Below, piece by piece: positions 10,240 to 21,959 of a DNA stretch of 64,000 nt. Every line of letters starts with the position of its first letter. Within the stretch, counting starts at the first letter, position 1. The position numbers and the translations under genes were made by a program. The notes under the pieces were generated by a model. The model ran no database searches. It saw nothing but the letters and a program-made list of their open reading frames with translations, and was not told the DNA's origin. The DNA is from Acidobacteriota bacterium (GTDB lineage: Bacteria > Acidobacteriota > Blastocatellia > RBC074), in assembly GCA_018269055.1 (NCBI GenBank), contig JAFDVI010000004.1, positions 503,730 through 567,729 of the forward strand. Reading direction: 5' to 3'.

Positions 10240-10908
10240 ATGAATAAACTCTGGCTTTTCCACATTTCGCGCTGGTCGGTTGGGATTTTTTCGAAGCTTT
10301 ACTTCCGCATCGAATTTGAAGGCGTCGAGCGCGTGCCGAAGTCCGGTGCGATGATCGTAGCCCCGAATCACGTCAGTTATTTCGATCCGTTTTGGGTTTC
10401 GATTCCGATTGCTCGTCCCTTGCGCTATATGACCTGGGACCGTATGACGCGGCTGCCTGTGCTGGGAAAATTGATTACGGCGTATGGATCGTTTCCGGTG
10501 AACGTGGATCGTGGGCAAGGTGACCGCGCCGCATTGAAAGCTTCGCTGGAACAATTGCGTGCCGGAGGCGGCTTGATGTTGTTTCCTGAAGGCTCGCGCA
10601 CTCCCTCAGGCCGATTGGAAGAATTCAAACCTGGCGTGGTTCGCCTGGCGATTGAAACAGGAGCGCCCATTGTTCCCGTGACCATCATCGGCGGTTACCG
10701 AGCATACGCGCGGCATTATTACTTCCCTCGCCCGTTCAAAGTCCGCATCGTATACCACGAACCAATTCACCTGACACTGCCAGCCAATCACGCTGAGCTA
10801 AAACATTACCAGCAGGAACAAACTTCAAGATTGCAATCCATCATCGCATCAGCATTATCACCGGAAGAAACGCCGCTGAAAGAACAACCAACAATTGCCA
10901 GCTCATAG
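10240..10908 (+). CDS. 1-acyl-sn-glycerol-3-phosphate acyltransferase (PlsC-like)
   Basis: 222-residue acyltransferase of the PlsC family, which adds the second acyl chain to lysophosphatidate in phospholipid synthesis. The catalytic HX4D is in [12 protein letters not shown] near 45-56, and the glycerol-phosphate motif [11 protein letters not shown] is near 110-120. The N-terminal region is hydrophobic and likely membrane-associated. The start codon directly follows a 7-bp repeat array with no Shine-Dalgarno, so translation may depend on readthrough from the GMC gene. A strong terminator follows. Other acyl acceptors are possible. Confidence 0.87.
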   Translation: MNKLWLFHISRWSVGIFSKLYFRIEFEGVERVPKSGAMIVAPNHVSYFDPFWVSIPIARPLRYMTWDRMTRLPVLGKLITAYGSFPVNVDRGQGDRAALKASLEQLRAGGGLMLFPEGSRTPSGRLEEFKPGVVRLAIETGAPIVPVTIIGGYRAYARHYYFPRPFKVRIVYHEPIHLTLPANHAELKHYQQEQTSRLQSIIASALSPEETPLKEQPTIASS

Positions 10909-10915
10909 AGTGGCA

Positions 10916-10970
10916 AAAACAAAACAGCCTCAACTTCAGATCTAAAATTGAGGCTGTTTTGTTTTCTTTT
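10916..10970. terminator. Bidirectional intrinsic terminator
   Basis: A perfect 18-bp stem (10916-10933 with 10948-10965) has a 14-nt loop. The arms begin AAAACAAAACAGCCTC and end GAGGCTGTTTTGTTTT, so each strand has a T-rich tail. It sits between the converging acyltransferase (+) and rpoD (-) genes and can serve both. Confidence 0.9.
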
Positions 10971-10979
10971 TATTTGAAG

Positions 10980-12683
10980 TTACGGTCTGCCGCTTTCCAA
11001 GAAAGCTTTCAACTTACGAGACCGCGATGGATGGCGCAGTTTGCGCAACGCCTTCGCTTCGATCTGGCGGATGCGTTCGCGGGTGACGGCGAAATGCTGG
11101 CCGACTTCTTCCAGCGTGTGTTCGCTGCCGTTCGGGCCCAGGCCGAACCGCATCTTGATGACTTTCTCTTCACGCGGCGTCAGGGTCTTCAACACTTCTT
11201 CGGTAATTTCGCGAAGGTTGATGTTGATGACGGCTTCCGCCGGGTTCTGGATCGTCTTGTCTTCGATGAAATCGCCGAGATGCGAATCTTCCTCTTCTCC
11301 GATGGGAGTTTCGAGCGAGATCGGTTCCTGCGCGATCTTCAGAACCTTACGGACTTTCGAGGCCGGAATGTCCATCTTCTTGGCGATTTCTTCGCTGGTT
11401 GGTTCGCGTCCGAGTTCCTGCACCAGTGCGCGTGAAGTCCGGATCAGTTTGTTGATCGTTTCGATCATGTGAACCGGAATTCGGATCGTGCGTGCCTGGT
11501 CGGCGATGGCACGCGTGATCGCCTGGCGAATCCACCACGTAGCGTAAGTCGAAAACTTGTAGCCGCGACGGTATTCAAACTTGTCCACGGCTTTCATCAA
11601 ACCGATGTTGCCTTCCTGAATCAGATCCAGGAACTGCAAACCGCGGTTGGTGTACTTTTTGGCAATGGAAACCACCAAGCGCAAGTTAGCTTCGACGAGT
11701 TCTTTCTTGGCCTGCTGCGCTTCGGCTTCACCGGCAATAACAGTTTGCAGCGAACGTTTGATGTCCGTCGCCGGTAACCGGTGCTGCTCTTCCAATTGCG
11801 TCAGGTGACGTTTGGTCGCGCGCAGCTTCTTTTCGACTTCTTTCTTTTCGTCTTCGTTGCGTTTGCGCTCGTAGGAACGTTGCAGCTTGTCAATTTCGCG
11901 CTCGGTCTCTTTGACTTCCATCGAAGCGCGCCGCATTGCGCCCACCAACCGCTCCTGAACCTTCGGTGTGAATTCCAGTAAACGGAACAAATGCGATAGT
12001 TCAATGCGCTGCCGAGCCAGTTTTCGTTTCATCTTGACCAGCTTGGGCGAACGTTTCGGTTCGGCCAACACCTTTTCGTACATCTGGCTGGTCTTTTTGA
12101 AGACCTTGTTAATTTCGGCAATCGTTTCGAGCGTGTAATTGTGATATTCGAGAATCTTTTCTTCCGTGATGCCTTCTTGTTCGGTGAAGGTCACAATTTC
12201 ACGGACAGATAGATATTCTTCGTTCAATTCCTTGCCGATCTGAATCAGTTCGGCAACGGCGATTGGCGAACGGGAAATGGCTTTTTGCGCGCGAATTTTG
12301 CCGCGCTCGATGCGTTTGGCAATGGCGACTTCGCCTTCGCGGGTCAGCAACGGGACAACGCCCATTTCGCGCAGGTAAAGTCGAACCGGATCGTTGGTTT
12401 TTTCCAGATTGCCCGGCGAAAGGTCAAGTTCGACCTCTTCTTCCTGGCCGTCATCCATCTTTTTATCGGCGTTGGCAGCGGCAACGGCAGTTTCCAGAAA
12501 CTTTTCTTCCGAATCGGCGATGGTGATGCCTTCCGCTCCCAGCGTAGCAAAGATGTCTTCGATCTCGTCGGGGGAGACCAACCCTTCCGGCAGTTCCTGG
12601 TTGATTTCGTCATAGCTCAGGAACGCCTTGTCTTTGCCCATGTCCAAAAGTTTTTGAACATCATCTGAGTATTTTTCTTCCAC
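10980..12683 (-). CDS. rpoD: RNA polymerase primary sigma factor (sigma-70/RpoD)
   Basis: Housekeeping sigma factor that directs RNA polymerase to -35/-10 promoters. The 567-residue form starts at GTG 12683 with GGAG eight bases upstream; a GTG at 12740 would add 19 residues unlike the family. Region 1.2 is near [20 protein letters not shown]. Regions 2.1-2.4 include [20 protein letters not shown] and [20 protein letters not shown]. Region 4.2 reads [20 protein letters not shown]. All core parts are intact. It lies 92-149 bp downstream of dnaG in the same direction, the conserved macromolecular-synthesis pairing, here without rpsU. Confidence 0.97.
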   Translation of the reverse strand: MEEKYSDDVQKLLDMGKDKAFLSYDEINQELPEGLVSPDEIEDIFATLGAEGITIADSEEKFLETAVAAANADKKMDDGQEEEVELDLSPGNLEKTNDPVRLYLREMGVVPLLTREGEVAIAKRIERGKIRAQKAISRSPIAVAELIQIGKELNEEYLSVREIVTFTEQEGITEEKILEYHNYTLETIAEINKVFKKTSQMYEKVLAEPKRSPKLVKMKRKLARQRIELSHLFRLLEFTPKVQERLVGAMRRASMEVKETEREIDKLQRSYERKRNEDEKKEVEKKLRATKRHLTQLEEQHRLPATDIKRSLQTVIAGEAEAQQAKKELVEANLRLVVSIAKKYTNRGLQFLDLIQEGNIGLMKAVDKFEYRRGYKFSTYATWWIRQAITRAIADQARTIRIPVHMIETINKLIRTSRALVQELGREPTSEEIAKKMDIPASKVRKVLKIAQEPISLETPIGEEEDSHLGDFIEDKTIQNPAEAVININLREITEEVLKTLTPREEKVIKMRFGLGPNGSEHTLEEVGQHFAVTRERIRQIEAKALRKLRHPSRSRKLKAFLESGRP

Positions 12684-12832
12684 TTTAATCACTCCTTTTT
12701 TGCCGCAGCCTTGCAAAACAGCCACAGCAATAACCTTCACTCCCTTGTTTCTTACTTCTCTTTTTATTATTACGAAAGCAACAGGTTAGCGGTTTGACGG
12801 CTTAGTTTTTTATATTGTCGGCCTCTCACTTT

Positions 12833-14641
12833 TTAGCCGTTCCATCGCGCCAATTCTCGCTCCTGTTTTGCCAATTCAAATTTGAGCATCATCAATTCGC
12901 CTAAACGCTGGGCATTATTGCTTCGTTGCGCATGGTTAAGCTCTGCTTGGAGTGCCGCTTGTTTTTCGGCCAATTTTCCGCAGCGCAAGCTATGAAGACT
13001 TTCCGCAGCCTCGCGTTCGGCTCGATTCAACGATTGCTGATCCGTCAAATCTATCTCGACATCACTGATCATCAGTAGTGGCAGCAAATTACTTGCCAAA
13101 TCCTCATCGTCGAGTTGTTGACTCAATACCGGATAAGAAATCTCAATCTGATGACGTTCAAACTCAAAGATCGTGTGAAAAAGTTTTTCGGTTCTCAGGC
13201 CGAAATAATCTTCTTCGGTCATTTTCAAGCTCATTTGCCGCCTGACGGGCTGGCAAGTAAGCAAAATCTCAAGCAATTTTCGCTCCGCCGGTTTCACAGC
13301 GATGCTGGCAATCACAGCCTGATCGCTGACTTTGTCCTGACGCGCTTCAGCAGCCTTACGAAATTCCTGGCGGATGAGTTTGCTGTCAATTTTCAATCGG
13401 TCGGCGATTCGTTCGAACTGCTCGGCGCGTTCGATGCGGTCTTTGACCAACTTCAAATACGGCAGAATTGCATTGATCGTTTCGACTTTACCTGTGGGAC
13501 GGGTTTGGTCATTTGCGCCGACGGCCTGTTCAACTATGTAATCCAGAAAAGGTTGGGAGTTCTTGAGCAATCGCAAATATCCATCAGCGCCGCGCGCTCG
13601 GATGAACTCGTCCGGGTCCAAGTTGTCCGGCAGTGTTAGCACATTGACCTTGAACCCTTCGCCCAACAGCAATTCCAAACTGCGTTTTGTCGCCGCTACG
13701 CCCGCCGAATCAGGATCGAAATTGACCACAATTTTCCGCGTATACCGCCCCAGCAGCCGCACCTGATTTTCCGTCAAGGCCGTTCCCAAACTCGCCACCA
13801 GATTTCGCACGCCTTCCTGAAAGGGGAGCAAAAAATCCAGGTAACCTTCGACCAAAATGGCAAAATCCTTGTTTCGAATGGAATCGCGAGAGTAGCTAAG
13901 TCCAAATAAATGCTGGCCTTTTGTGTACACAGCGGTTTCCGGCGAATTCAAGTATTTCGGCTCGCCCTCGCCGATAATTCGTCCACCAAAAGCGACCATT
14001 CGCCCCTGCGTGTCGCAAATTGGAAACATCAGCCGCCCGCGAAAACGGTCGTAAAAGCCGCCAGCCTCTTTCAGCGTTACCAGGCCGCTGCGTTCAATCT
14101 GGGCAGTTGAAGCTCCGCGCGAACGCAAAAAACTGCTCATCGCGTCCCAACTGTTCGGCGCGTAACCGAGCCGGAACTGTTTCCGGGTCGCTTCGGTAAT
14201 TCCGCGCCCTTCCAAATACGCCAGCCCGCGTCGGCCTTCGGCGGTTTCGGTCAGGGTTTGTTCAAAGAACTCCGTCGCCCAAGTGTTCAGTTGCAGCAAA
14301 TCCGCTCGCTGCCGGTCGCGCTCTTCGTAATTCCGCTGGTCATCGGCGACCACGGGAACCGCAATTCCGCATTTTTCAGCGACGGTTTTGACGGCTTCGG
14401 GAAATGGCGCACCCTCGATTTCCATCACGAAGGTGATTGCGTCGCCGCCTTTTCCGCAGCCAAAGCACTTAAAAAGACCTTTTGACGGATTGACACTGAA
14501 ACTCGGCGTCTTTTCATTATGAAATGGGCAACATGCCCAATAATTATTCCCCTTCTTTTTCAACGAAACGTAATCGCCGACGATTCGCAAAATGTCGGCT
14601 TGATTTCGCAACTCCTCGCTGAAACCACGCGGGATTTTCAT
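12833..14641 (-). CDS. dnaG: DNA primase DnaG
   Basis: Synthesises RNA primers at the replication fork. 602 residues, normal. The N-terminal CHC2 zinc finger is seen as [13 protein letters not shown] followed by [11 protein letters not shown] (about 38-67). The TOPRIM catalytic core has [10 protein letters not shown] (about 260-270) and [10 protein letters not shown] (about 310-320) with the acidic metal ligands. The C-terminal part, rich in helices, fits the DnaB-interacting domain and is more divergent. It lies upstream of rpoD and 35 bp downstream of a DUF2283 gene, all in one direction. Confidence 0.96.
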   Translation of the reverse strand: MKIPRGFSEELRNQADILRIVGDYVSLKKKGNNYWACCPFHNEKTPSFSVNPSKGLFKCFGCGKGGDAITFVMEIEGAPFPEAVKTVAEKCGIAVPVVADDQRNYEERDRQRADLLQLNTWATEFFEQTLTETAEGRRGLAYLEGRGITEATRKQFRLGYAPNSWDAMSSFLRSRGASTAQIERSGLVTLKEAGGFYDRFRGRLMFPICDTQGRMVAFGGRIIGEGEPKYLNSPETAVYTKGQHLFGLSYSRDSIRNKDFAILVEGYLDFLLPFQEGVRNLVASLGTALTENQVRLLGRYTRKIVVNFDPDSAGVAATKRSLELLLGEGFKVNVLTLPDNLDPDEFIRARGADGYLRLLKNSQPFLDYIVEQAVGANDQTRPTGKVETINAILPYLKLVKDRIERAEQFERIADRLKIDSKLIRQEFRKAAEARQDKVSDQAVIASIAVKPAERKLLEILLTCQPVRRQMSLKMTEEDYFGLRTEKLFHTIFEFERHQIEISYPVLSQQLDDEDLASNLLPLLMISDVEIDLTDQQSLNRAEREAAESLHSLRCGKLAEKQAALQAELNHAQRSNNAQRLGELMMLKFELAKQERELARWNG

Positions 14642-14676
14642 AACTTAATGCGCCACAACAACAGCAACTCCAACAC

Positions 14677-15054
14677 TTATGCAGCCTGCTTCAAAATAAT
14701 TTCCGGTTGCAGTGATGAAATCGGAATCGTTTCAACCGCTGAAGGAACATAAGTAGATACCGATAAGATCCCATCAACCGGTGGCGTTCGCAAAATTTCA
14801 ATTACAAGCTCACGCAATTCTGAAGACAAGTCATTCAATCCACTCAGCGGAAAGCTACGAAGCCCCAACTCAGTTTTTTGAGCTAACACCGAATAATCAA
14901 ACAATGTTAGTCCAACGGCACGCCGTTCCGTTTTATTCACACGCAGTAGCATATGTTCGTTGAGTTCAATGCCGGTAGCCTTTTCGCCGGGCGAAAACGA
15001 GATATGGAGCGTGTCGCTCGATTCATCATACTTAAACACCGGCTTGCTCATCAT
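14677..15054 (-). CDS. DUF2283-domain protein
   Basis: 125-residue protein whose first 70 residues match the DUF2283 pattern: YDESSDTLHISF, then GIELNEHMLLRVN and VGLTLFDYS. The domain is a small beta structure often encoded next to small toxin-like proteins. The C-terminal tail has no recognised domain. It starts 2 bp after the preceding toxin-like gene and is 35 bp before dnaG. The pairing suggests an antitoxin or immunity role for the upstream gene, which is inference. Biochemical function is unknown for the family. Confidence 0.75.
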   Translation of the reverse strand: MMSKPVFKYDESSDTLHISFSPGEKATGIELNEHMLLRVNKTERRAVGLTLFDYSVLAQKTELGLRSFPLSGLNDLSSELRELVIEILRTPPVDGILSVSTYVPSAVETIPISSLQPEIILKQAA

Positions 15055-15056
15055 AA

Positions 15057-15386
15057 TTACCCAACTTCTTTCTGGTATGCAGTAACGATGTAATTGTTCG
15101 GAACCACGGCTCCAGTTTCATCTTCAACAAATCGGAATAAAACCACTGCAACAATATGTGTATTCGTTTCTGACAAATTCTCAAACGCTTTTGAGTAACG
15201 ATACTTTTGTGGGTTGAATAACTCCTGCTTCCGCTGTCCTGTGCGAATTGTTTCACGTAACTGCTCTTCACAACCCGACATTTCCGGGTGATTCATCGGT
15301 TCGGAAATATGATGCCAATGCTCCTCAGTCAGGTAGATATGATTGCCGTAACGATCCTGTTCGATCCAGCGGCGGCCTTGAACCAT
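15057..15386 (-). CDS. Small protein resembling RelE/barnase-like nuclease domains
   Basis: 109-residue protein with DRYGNHIYLTEEHWHHI near the N terminus, then a helix, then strands ending NNYIVTAYQKE. The pattern RxGNxIYLTxEHWxHI and the terminal TAY-K resemble the RelE/barnase/EndoU-like toxin nucleases near DUF4258, but the match is from memory and no catalytic residues are proven. The following DUF2283 gene begins 2 bp away, a typical two-gene layout for toxin-antitoxin pairs, here with the toxin-like gene first. A plain hypothetical protein is the alternative. Confidence 0.6.
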   Translation of the reverse strand: MVQGRRWIEQDRYGNHIYLTEEHWHHISEPMNHPEMSGCEEQLRETIRTGQRKQELFNPQKYRYSKAFENLSETNTHIVAVVLFRFVEDETGAVVPNNYIVTAYQKEVG

Positions 15387-15413
15387 ATCTACATTTCCCG
15401 TCCAAAAAACTTC

Positions 15414-17834
15414 CTACTTCTTCAATTCGACAATCGTTGCGCCGTTACCACCTTCGCTCTGCTCCGCCGGATAAAACTTCGCCACATGCGGATGGCCGGA
15501 AAGCAGATCGGCAATCGCTCGTTTCAACGCGCCCATTCCCATCCCGTGAACGATGCGAACGCGGTCGTGATTGTCCAAATACGCGGCATCCAGGAATTTG
15601 TCGGCTTCATAAGTCGCCTCGTTCGTCGTTTTTCCAATGACATTCAACTCCGAACCGACCGTCGGTTGGTCTTTCAGGGAGACCGAAACACCTTTGGGCA
15701 AACCGGCAGCGGCTTTCGCAGCTTTCTGGTGTGCCTGTTTACGCTCGATGAAACGCAGATTGTCCGCAACCTCGCGGAACCGAAGCGCGCCAATCTGAAC
15801 AACAATTTCTTCGTCTTTGACCGCTTCGACAATGCCTTCCTGACTCAAGGACAGAACGCGAACGCGGTCGCCAATCTGAAAATCGGTGATTTCCGGCGCA
15901 GTTTCTTCAACTTCCGCCGGAATTTGTTCGCCCGCAGTCGTAATGCCGTGTTTTTGCCGCAAATCGCGCGCTATGGAAGTGGCTGAAGCTTTCAATTCGA
16001 CCGAACGCCGCTCAATTTCCTTTTTGACCTTACGAGCGGTCGCGGCGTCTTCAATTGTAGAAGCGAATTTTTCCGCCTTCGTCGCGAATTCTTCCACAAT
16101 TTTTTGAAGCTCAGCGCGAAATTCCTTTTCTCGCTCCTTCTCGCGTTTGATGAATTCCAGTTCCAGTCTGGCGTATTTGTCGGCAACCAAGGCGCGCTCC
16201 TCTTCCAATGCCGTAACAGTCTGTTGCTGGTGATCAAATTGATCTTTCAACCGGCGCAAGTATTCGGTCGCATCTGCGCTGGCAGTTTGAACTTTTTCGG
16301 CGGCACGCTCGGTGATTGCTTTCGGCAACCCGAATCGTCTGGCAATCTCAATCCCCGATGAAGAACCAGCCAGGCCAACAATGAGATGGTAGGTCGGCTT
16401 TAGTGTTCGTTCGTCGAATTCCACGCTGGCATTGATAACGCCCGGCGTGTTCGTGGCATACACTTTCAGGCCGCTGTAGTGCGTGGTGACGATGACGTGC
16501 GCGCCGCGTTCGCGGAAATAATCCACCATCGCCACGCCCAGTGCCGAGCCTTCTTCAGGATCAGTACCGGTTCCGACTTCGTCGAGCAAAATCAATGCAG
16601 GGGACCTGAGTTCATCGCTGATATTGCGAATGTTTTGAATATGCGCCGTAAATGTCGAAAGATTTGCCGCGATGGACTGATGATCGCCAATGTCCGCCAG
16701 CGATTGATTGAAAATCGGCAAATCGGCGTCAACCGCCGGAACGTGCAATCCGGCCTGCGCCATCAACGACAACAGGCCTACGGTTTTCAGCACGACGGTT
16801 TTACCGCCCGCATTCGGGCCGCTGATGACCATCACGCGATGATCGGCATCCAGATCAATCGAAAGCGGCACAATCGGCAACCGCTGCGCTTTCAAATTCG
16901 CTTCCAGCAAGGGATGCCGCGCGTCTTTCAAATGCAGCCGCCCATTTTCATTGATTGTCGGTTCAATCGCGTTGTGATTGATCGCCAACCGAGCTTTCGC
17001 GGCAATGAAATCAATCTGGGCTACGGCGTCGGCCATCTGCGCCAGAGCGTCGCGTTCGTCGCGCAACTCTTCGGTAATAGCGAACAATACCTTGATGATT
17101 TCGGTTTGCTCGATTTCGCGCAGCCGAACCAGTTCGTTGTTCTGGTTGATTGTTTCCAGCGGTTCGACAAACGCAGTCTGCCCTGATGAGGACATTCCAT
17201 GCACGACACCCTGCACGGCGCCGCGATTGTCGTTGCGGATCGGGATCACATACCGGTCATTGCGAATCGTGACGTAATCGTCTCTCAATGCGTGATCCGC
17301 TTCAGCCCGCTTCAAAATGGATTCCAGCGAACGCTGAATCTGCGACCGCAGCTTGGATATTTGGAAGCGGATTTCGCGCAGTTCCGGGCTGGCAAAATCT
17401 TCGACTTCGCCGCTGGGAGAAATGCGCCCGCGCAACCGTTGATACAGCGCGCGCAGATTCGGAATCGGTTCGGTGATTTCGCGGATGAGTGGAAACTTCT
17501 CGCGCTCTTCGTGGAAGGTTTCGCGCAACCCCATCGCCACGGAAATCAGCCGCAGCAGATCAATAATTTCCAGCGGCTCCAGATTGATGTCGCCAATACC
17601 GAGCTTGCCCAAGCTTGAGCGAGGATCGGGCAAGTCGTTGATGTCGAGCGCCGTGCCTTCTCGCAAATAAAGCACGCCTTCCCCTGTCAGCCGCAATTCG
17701 CGCCTGATCTGCTCCGCATTGGTAGACACGTACAACTCTTCCGCCAACGCCGCACCGAGCGGCGTGCGAATCTGTTGCAGCAGCGTTTCCTTGAGCTTGT
17801 CGAACTCAAGCGTTGTGATGGCTTGGCTTGGCAT
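15414..17834 (-). CDS. mutS2: MutS2 family endonuclease/ATPase
   Basis: 806-residue MutS2, normal length; linked to suppression of recombination and to rescue of collided ribosomes, and without the mismatch-binding domain of MutS. Walker A is [15 protein letters not shown] near 335-350 and Walker [19 protein letters not shown] near 408. A long coiled coil (about 510-630) precedes a basic segment and a C-terminal Smr nuclease domain containing [19 protein letters not shown] near 760-778. The first gene of a same-strand group with the toxin-like pair, dnaG and rpoD; whether they form one transcript is unknown. Confidence 0.95.
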   Translation of the reverse strand: MPSQAITTLEFDKLKETLLQQIRTPLGAALAEELYVSTNAEQIRRELRLTGEGVLYLREGTALDINDLPDPRSSLGKLGIGDINLEPLEIIDLLRLISVAMGLRETFHEEREKFPLIREITEPIPNLRALYQRLRGRISPSGEVEDFASPELREIRFQISKLRSQIQRSLESILKRAEADHALRDDYVTIRNDRYVIPIRNDNRGAVQGVVHGMSSSGQTAFVEPLETINQNNELVRLREIEQTEIIKVLFAITEELRDERDALAQMADAVAQIDFIAAKARLAINHNAIEPTINENGRLHLKDARHPLLEANLKAQRLPIVPLSIDLDADHRVMVISGPNAGGKTVVLKTVGLLSLMAQAGLHVPAVDADLPIFNQSLADIGDHQSIAANLSTFTAHIQNIRNISDELRSPALILLDEVGTGTDPEEGSALGVAMVDYFRERGAHVIVTTHYSGLKVYATNTPGVINASVEFDERTLKPTYHLIVGLAGSSSGIEIARRFGLPKAITERAAEKVQTASADATEYLRRLKDQFDHQQQTVTALEEERALVADKYARLELEFIKREKEREKEFRAELQKIVEEFATKAEKFASTIEDAATARKVKKEIERRSVELKASATSIARDLRQKHGITTAGEQIPAEVEETAPEITDFQIGDRVRVLSLSQEGIVEAVKDEEIVVQIGALRFREVADNLRFIERKQAHQKAAKAAAGLPKGVSVSLKDQPTVGSELNVIGKTTNEATYEADKFLDAAYLDNHDRVRIVHGMGMGALKRAIADLLSGHPHVAKFYPAEQSEGGNGATIVELKK

Positions 17835-18020
17835 TTGTTATGTATTTCAGCCGTGAGGGGATAAATGCTTCCGGCCTCGAACCTGAAACTGCGAGATTGT
17901 AGAGATGGCTCTCTTAGGTGTCAAACCAACCGCCAACCTGACTGAACTTCATTCCATTTCAAAAATGTCATTCAGATAGTTGCCGATGGCTTGGAGCACG
18001 ATGTGTTTGTTACTTGTGGA

Positions 18021-18348
18021 TCACTGATAACTTTCGACGGCCGTCTGTTCGTCTTCGTAAATTTCAAACACGGTCAGCAGCTTGGTGATCATCAACAGGT
18101 CTTTGATCTTTTTGGGAGGATTTAGGAGTTTGAGTTTTCCGCCGGTTCCCTTGGTGGTGGTGAAGCTGGAAACCAGTTCGCCGATGCCGGAACTGTCCAC
18201 ATAACTGACGCCGGAAAGGTTGAGGACGATTCGGTTACGGCCGCTGTCCAGTAAACCACCGATGGCTTCTCGCAATTGAACGCTTCCATCACCGATGGTG
18301 ATTTTGCCAATCAGATCCAGCAGTGTGATGTCGCTAAAAGTTCGCTCT

Positions 18349-18365
<17 letters not shown>
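18021..18365 (-). CDS. Anti-sigma factor antagonist (STAS domain)
   Basis: 114-residue STAS-domain protein of the RsbV/SpoIIAA type. It binds and neutralises an anti-sigma kinase when unphosphorylated. The phosphorylatable serine lies in [13 protein letters not shown] near 54-66. Start ATG 18365 is chosen because GGAG lies 9 bases upstream and the STAS fold begins there; upstream in-frame starts would lie inside the kinase gene. It overlaps the end of the kinase gene by 17 bp, so the two are coupled partners. Confidence 0.9.
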
Positions 18366-18837
<472 letters not shown>

Positions 18838-19038
18838 GTGCTTCCTTCTTTTTCAGGCGAATTTTGATCTGTTAAGATGCCCGCGCAGTTCGCCTTGGCA
18901 TTTGCTGTCAGGCGCTTTTTACCAAAGCCGGGCATTGTGTAACACAGTAAAAAAAGTCATGTCAAGAAAACGACTTTGCAGGATGCCCGTCTCTACGGTA
19001 GCTTTACCGGTAAAGTTCCAACGCACTTAAAATTCAAA

Positions 19039-20373
19039 ATGTCAGAAAACAAAAACCAGGAAACTTCAACGATTCGGATCGCTCCTGCCGGCTCTTTGCG
19101 CGGAGATTTCCAAATACCCGGAGACAAATCCATCTCTCATCGCTCCGCCATGTTCGCTGCCATCGGCGACGGACAATCCATTTTGCGCAACTATTCGTCC
19201 GCGCAAGATTGCCAAAACACACTGGATTGCATGGAGGCGATGGGTGTCAAAATCAAACGCTCCAAAGAGCAAATCATCATTGATGGGGTCGGCCTGAATG
19301 GATTGCGTCAAGCATCACAGACGCTGGACGTGGGAAATTCCGGCTCGACGATTCGCATGCTGTCAGGAATTCTGGCCGGGCAGAACTTCACGACGGAAAT
19401 CACGGGCGATGAAAGCATTCAGCGCCGCCCCATGAAACGCATCATTGATCCGCTGCGCTTGTTTGGCGCAAAAATCGAGGCGCGTGACGACAACTTCGCG
19501 CCGATCAAAATCACTGGCGGAAACCTGAAAGCCATCGAATATGCGCCCCCGATGGCCAGTGCACAGGTTAAATCCTGTGTGCTGCTGGCCGGGTTATTTG
19601 CCGATGGCAAAACGACGGTTATCGAAAAAACGCCGACGCGCAATCACACTGAAGTCATGATGCGCGAAACCGGCGCAGCTATCGAAATTGAATCCACCAC
19701 GAACGGCGAACGCATCCGCGTGACGGGCGGTAAGCTCCTCAGAGCTTTGGGCGATTACACCGTCGCGGGCGATCTGTCTTCGGCGGCGTTTTTCATCGTC
19801 GCTGCGTTGATTGCGCCGGATGCGGAAATCCGCCTGCGGCACATTGGCGTCAATCCCTCGCGAACGGCGCTGATTGACGTGCTGAAGCAAATGGGCGGCC
19901 AAATCGAAGTCGTCAACGAACGCCTGGCGCACGGTGAACCCGTAGCCGATTTCGTGATTCGTTCGTCCCGGCTTCAAGGCAATCTGGAACTGTCCGGCAA
20001 CGTCATCGCCAACTTGATTGACGAGATTCCGATTCTTTCCGTCGCCGCCACGCAGCTTGAAGGCAGCCTAACCATCCGCGACGCCCGCGAGCTTCGCGTC
20101 AAAGAAAGCGACCGCATCCGCGCTATCGTGGACAACTTGCGATTGATGGGAATCGAAGTTGAAGAGTTCGATGACGGCTTGCGGCTGATCGGCAAACAAA
20201 CGTTGAAAGGCGCTCGCGTTGAATCTTACGGCGACCATCGCATCGCCATGGCCTTTGCCATCGCCGGGTTGATCGCTGAAGGAGAAACCGAAATCGCAGG
20301 CGCCGAAGCCGCCTCGGTTTCGCTTCCGGAGTTTTACAGTCTGCTAGCTCGGTGCGGAGCGGCAGTAAATTGA
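19039..20373 (+). CDS. aroA: 3-phosphoshikimate 1-carboxyvinyltransferase (EPSP synthase)
   Basis: Transfers the enolpyruvyl group of PEP to shikimate-3-phosphate in aromatic amino acid synthesis. 444 residues from ATG 19039; an in-frame ATG at 18976 would add 21 residues outside the family core. Motifs seen: [11 protein letters not shown] (substrate and PEP Lys), [46 protein letters not shown] and [11 protein letters not shown]. The SAQ-x-K and R-x-H-x-E motifs are those of class II (often glyphosate-tolerant) enzymes. Its stop lies 5 bp from the converging hsdM stop. Confidence 0.96.
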   Translation: MSENKNQETSTIRIAPAGSLRGDFQIPGDKSISHRSAMFAAIGDGQSILRNYSSAQDCQNTLDCMEAMGVKIKRSKEQIIIDGVGLNGLRQASQTLDVGNSGSTIRMLSGILAGQNFTTEITGDESIQRRPMKRIIDPLRLFGAKIEARDDNFAPIKITGGNLKAIEYAPPMASAQVKSCVLLAGLFADGKTTVIEKTPTRNHTEVMMRETGAAIEIESTTNGERIRVTGGKLLRALGDYTVAGDLSSAAFFIVAALIAPDAEIRLRHIGVNPSRTALIDVLKQMGGQIEVVNERLAHGEPVADFVIRSSRLQGNLELSGNVIANLIDEIPILSVAATQLEGSLTIRDARELRVKESDRIRAIVDNLRLMGIEVEEFDDGLRLIGKQTLKGARVESYGDHRIAMAFAIAGLIAEGETEIAGAEAASVSLPEFYSLLARCGAAVN

Positions 20374-20378
20374 GCGAC

Positions 20379-21869
20379 TTAGCGCGAAGTCGTAACTGCG
20401 CTTTGGATTGCCTTGAAGCTCTCAAGCACCGCTTCCAGATTTTCGATGATCTCTTCGGCCAGTTCGTCCGGGTTGGGCAGATTGTCCAGACCGGCCAGCG
20501 ACTGATCCTTGATCCACGAAATGTCCAGACTGGTCTTGTCGCGGTTGCTGATCTCTTCGTGGCCGAATTTACGCCAACGCCCGTCCGGATTGGTTTCGGG
20601 GTGATAAGTTTCCTGTCGTTTGTGCCGGTTTGCTGGGTTGTAGCATTCGACGAAGTCGCGCAGGTCAGCAATCCGTAACGGATTTTTCTTCAGCGTGTGG
20701 TGAACGTTCGTGCGGTAATCGTAATACCAAATCTCTTTTGTCCACGGTTCTTTGGCGGCGGGCTTGTTGTCGAAAAAGATCACGTTTGCCTTCACGCCGT
20801 GCGCGTAGAAAATCCCCGTCGGCAATCGCAAGATCGTGTGCAGATCAGTCATTTCCAGCATCCGTTTCCGAACCGTTTCGCCTGCGCCGCCTTCAAACAA
20901 CACATTGTCGGGAACGACGACCGCCGCCTGCCCGGTGGTTTTCAGCATCGTGCGAATGTGCTGCACGAAGTTCAATTGTTTGTTGCTGGTCGTCGCCCAG
21001 AAATCCTGTCGGTTGTAGGTCAAATCTTCCTTTTCCTGCTCGCCTGCTTCATTGGTGAAAGTCTGGCTACTCTTTTTGCCGAAGGGCGGATTGGCCAGCA
21101 CGTAATCGAAATCGGTTCGTTCGGCTGAAACCAACGCATCCGCCGGAGAGATGAAATTTTCGCTGTCAATGTCGCCGATGTTGTGCAGAAACAGATTCAT
21201 CAACGCCAACCGCCGCGTGCTGGCGACAATTTCATTGCCGTAAAACGTTTTGTATTTCAGAAACTGCTTCTGCTCTTTGTCCAGCTTGTAGTGCGCCACC
21301 AGAAAGTCATACGCGCCCAGAAAGAATCCGCCCGTGCCACAAGCCGGATCGGCAATGGTTTTCATCGGCTCAGGCCGCACACATTCGACCATCGCGCGAA
21401 TCAAAGCGCGCGGTGTGAAGTATTGTCCCGCACCGCTTTTGGTGTCTTCAGCGTTCTTTTCCAGCAAGCCTTCGTAAATTTCGCCTTTCACGTCTGCGCC
21501 GATCACGCTCCATTGCTCACGGCCAATCATATCAATCAGCTTATAAAGCTTGGCCGGGTCTTGAATCTTGTTCTGACTCTTGGTGAAGATTTGTCCGAGG
21601 ATGCCTTTTTGTTGGCCGAGTTCGCGCAAGACCGTTGTGTAATGCGTTTCGAGTTCCGCGCCGCGTTGCGCCGTCAGGCTTTCCCAGTTGTATTTCGCAG
21701 GAATGTTGATCGTTCGGTTGTGCGGCGGACGGCTGTATTCATCCGCCATCTTCAGAAAAAGCAGATACGTGAGCTGTTCCAGGTAATCGCCGTAACTGAC
21801 GCCGTCATCGCGCAGCGTGTTACAGAAGCTCCAGACTTTGCCGACGATGCTGTTGGTGGTTGTGTCCAT
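20379..21869 (-). CDS. hsdM: Type I restriction-modification methyltransferase subunit HsdM
   Basis: 496-residue N6-adenine methyltransferase subunit. The N-terminal helical HsdM domain is followed by SAM motif I, ADPACGTGGFFLGAY (about 180-194), and catalytic motif IV, LANPPFGKKSS (about 265-275). It works with HsdS for modification and with HsdR for restriction. Last gene of the hsd set, separated from hsdS by an orphan antitoxin gene and a 312-bp palindrome-rich gap, so it may need its own promoter. Length and motifs are intact. Confidence 0.96.
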   Translation of the reverse strand: MDTTTNSIVGKVWSFCNTLRDDGVSYGDYLEQLTYLLFLKMADEYSRPPHNRTINIPAKYNWESLTAQRGAELETHYTTVLRELGQQKGILGQIFTKSQNKIQDPAKLYKLIDMIGREQWSVIGADVKGEIYEGLLEKNAEDTKSGAGQYFTPRALIRAMVECVRPEPMKTIADPACGTGGFFLGAYDFLVAHYKLDKEQKQFLKYKTFYGNEIVASTRRLALMNLFLHNIGDIDSENFISPADALVSAERTDFDYVLANPPFGKKSSQTFTNEAGEQEKEDLTYNRQDFWATTSNKQLNFVQHIRTMLKTTGQAAVVVPDNVLFEGGAGETVRKRMLEMTDLHTILRLPTGIFYAHGVKANVIFFDNKPAAKEPWTKEIWYYDYRTNVHHTLKKNPLRIADLRDFVECYNPANRHKRQETYHPETNPDGRWRKFGHEEISNRDKTSLDISWIKDQSLAGLDNLPNPDELAEEIIENLEAVLESFKAIQSAVTTSR

Positions 21870-21959
21870 AATTAGTGCGAAGCCGTAATTTTTTTCGAGA
21901 ATGGAATGTTATTGTGAGGCACTGCTGATGTCAGGATCGTTTGAAAAAAGGCTTTGGTT

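Noticed and set aside
12683..12740. Longer rpoD start at GTG 12740
   Set aside because: The extra 19 residues are not like a sigma factor N terminus, and GGAG correctly spaced before GTG 12683 favours the shorter form.
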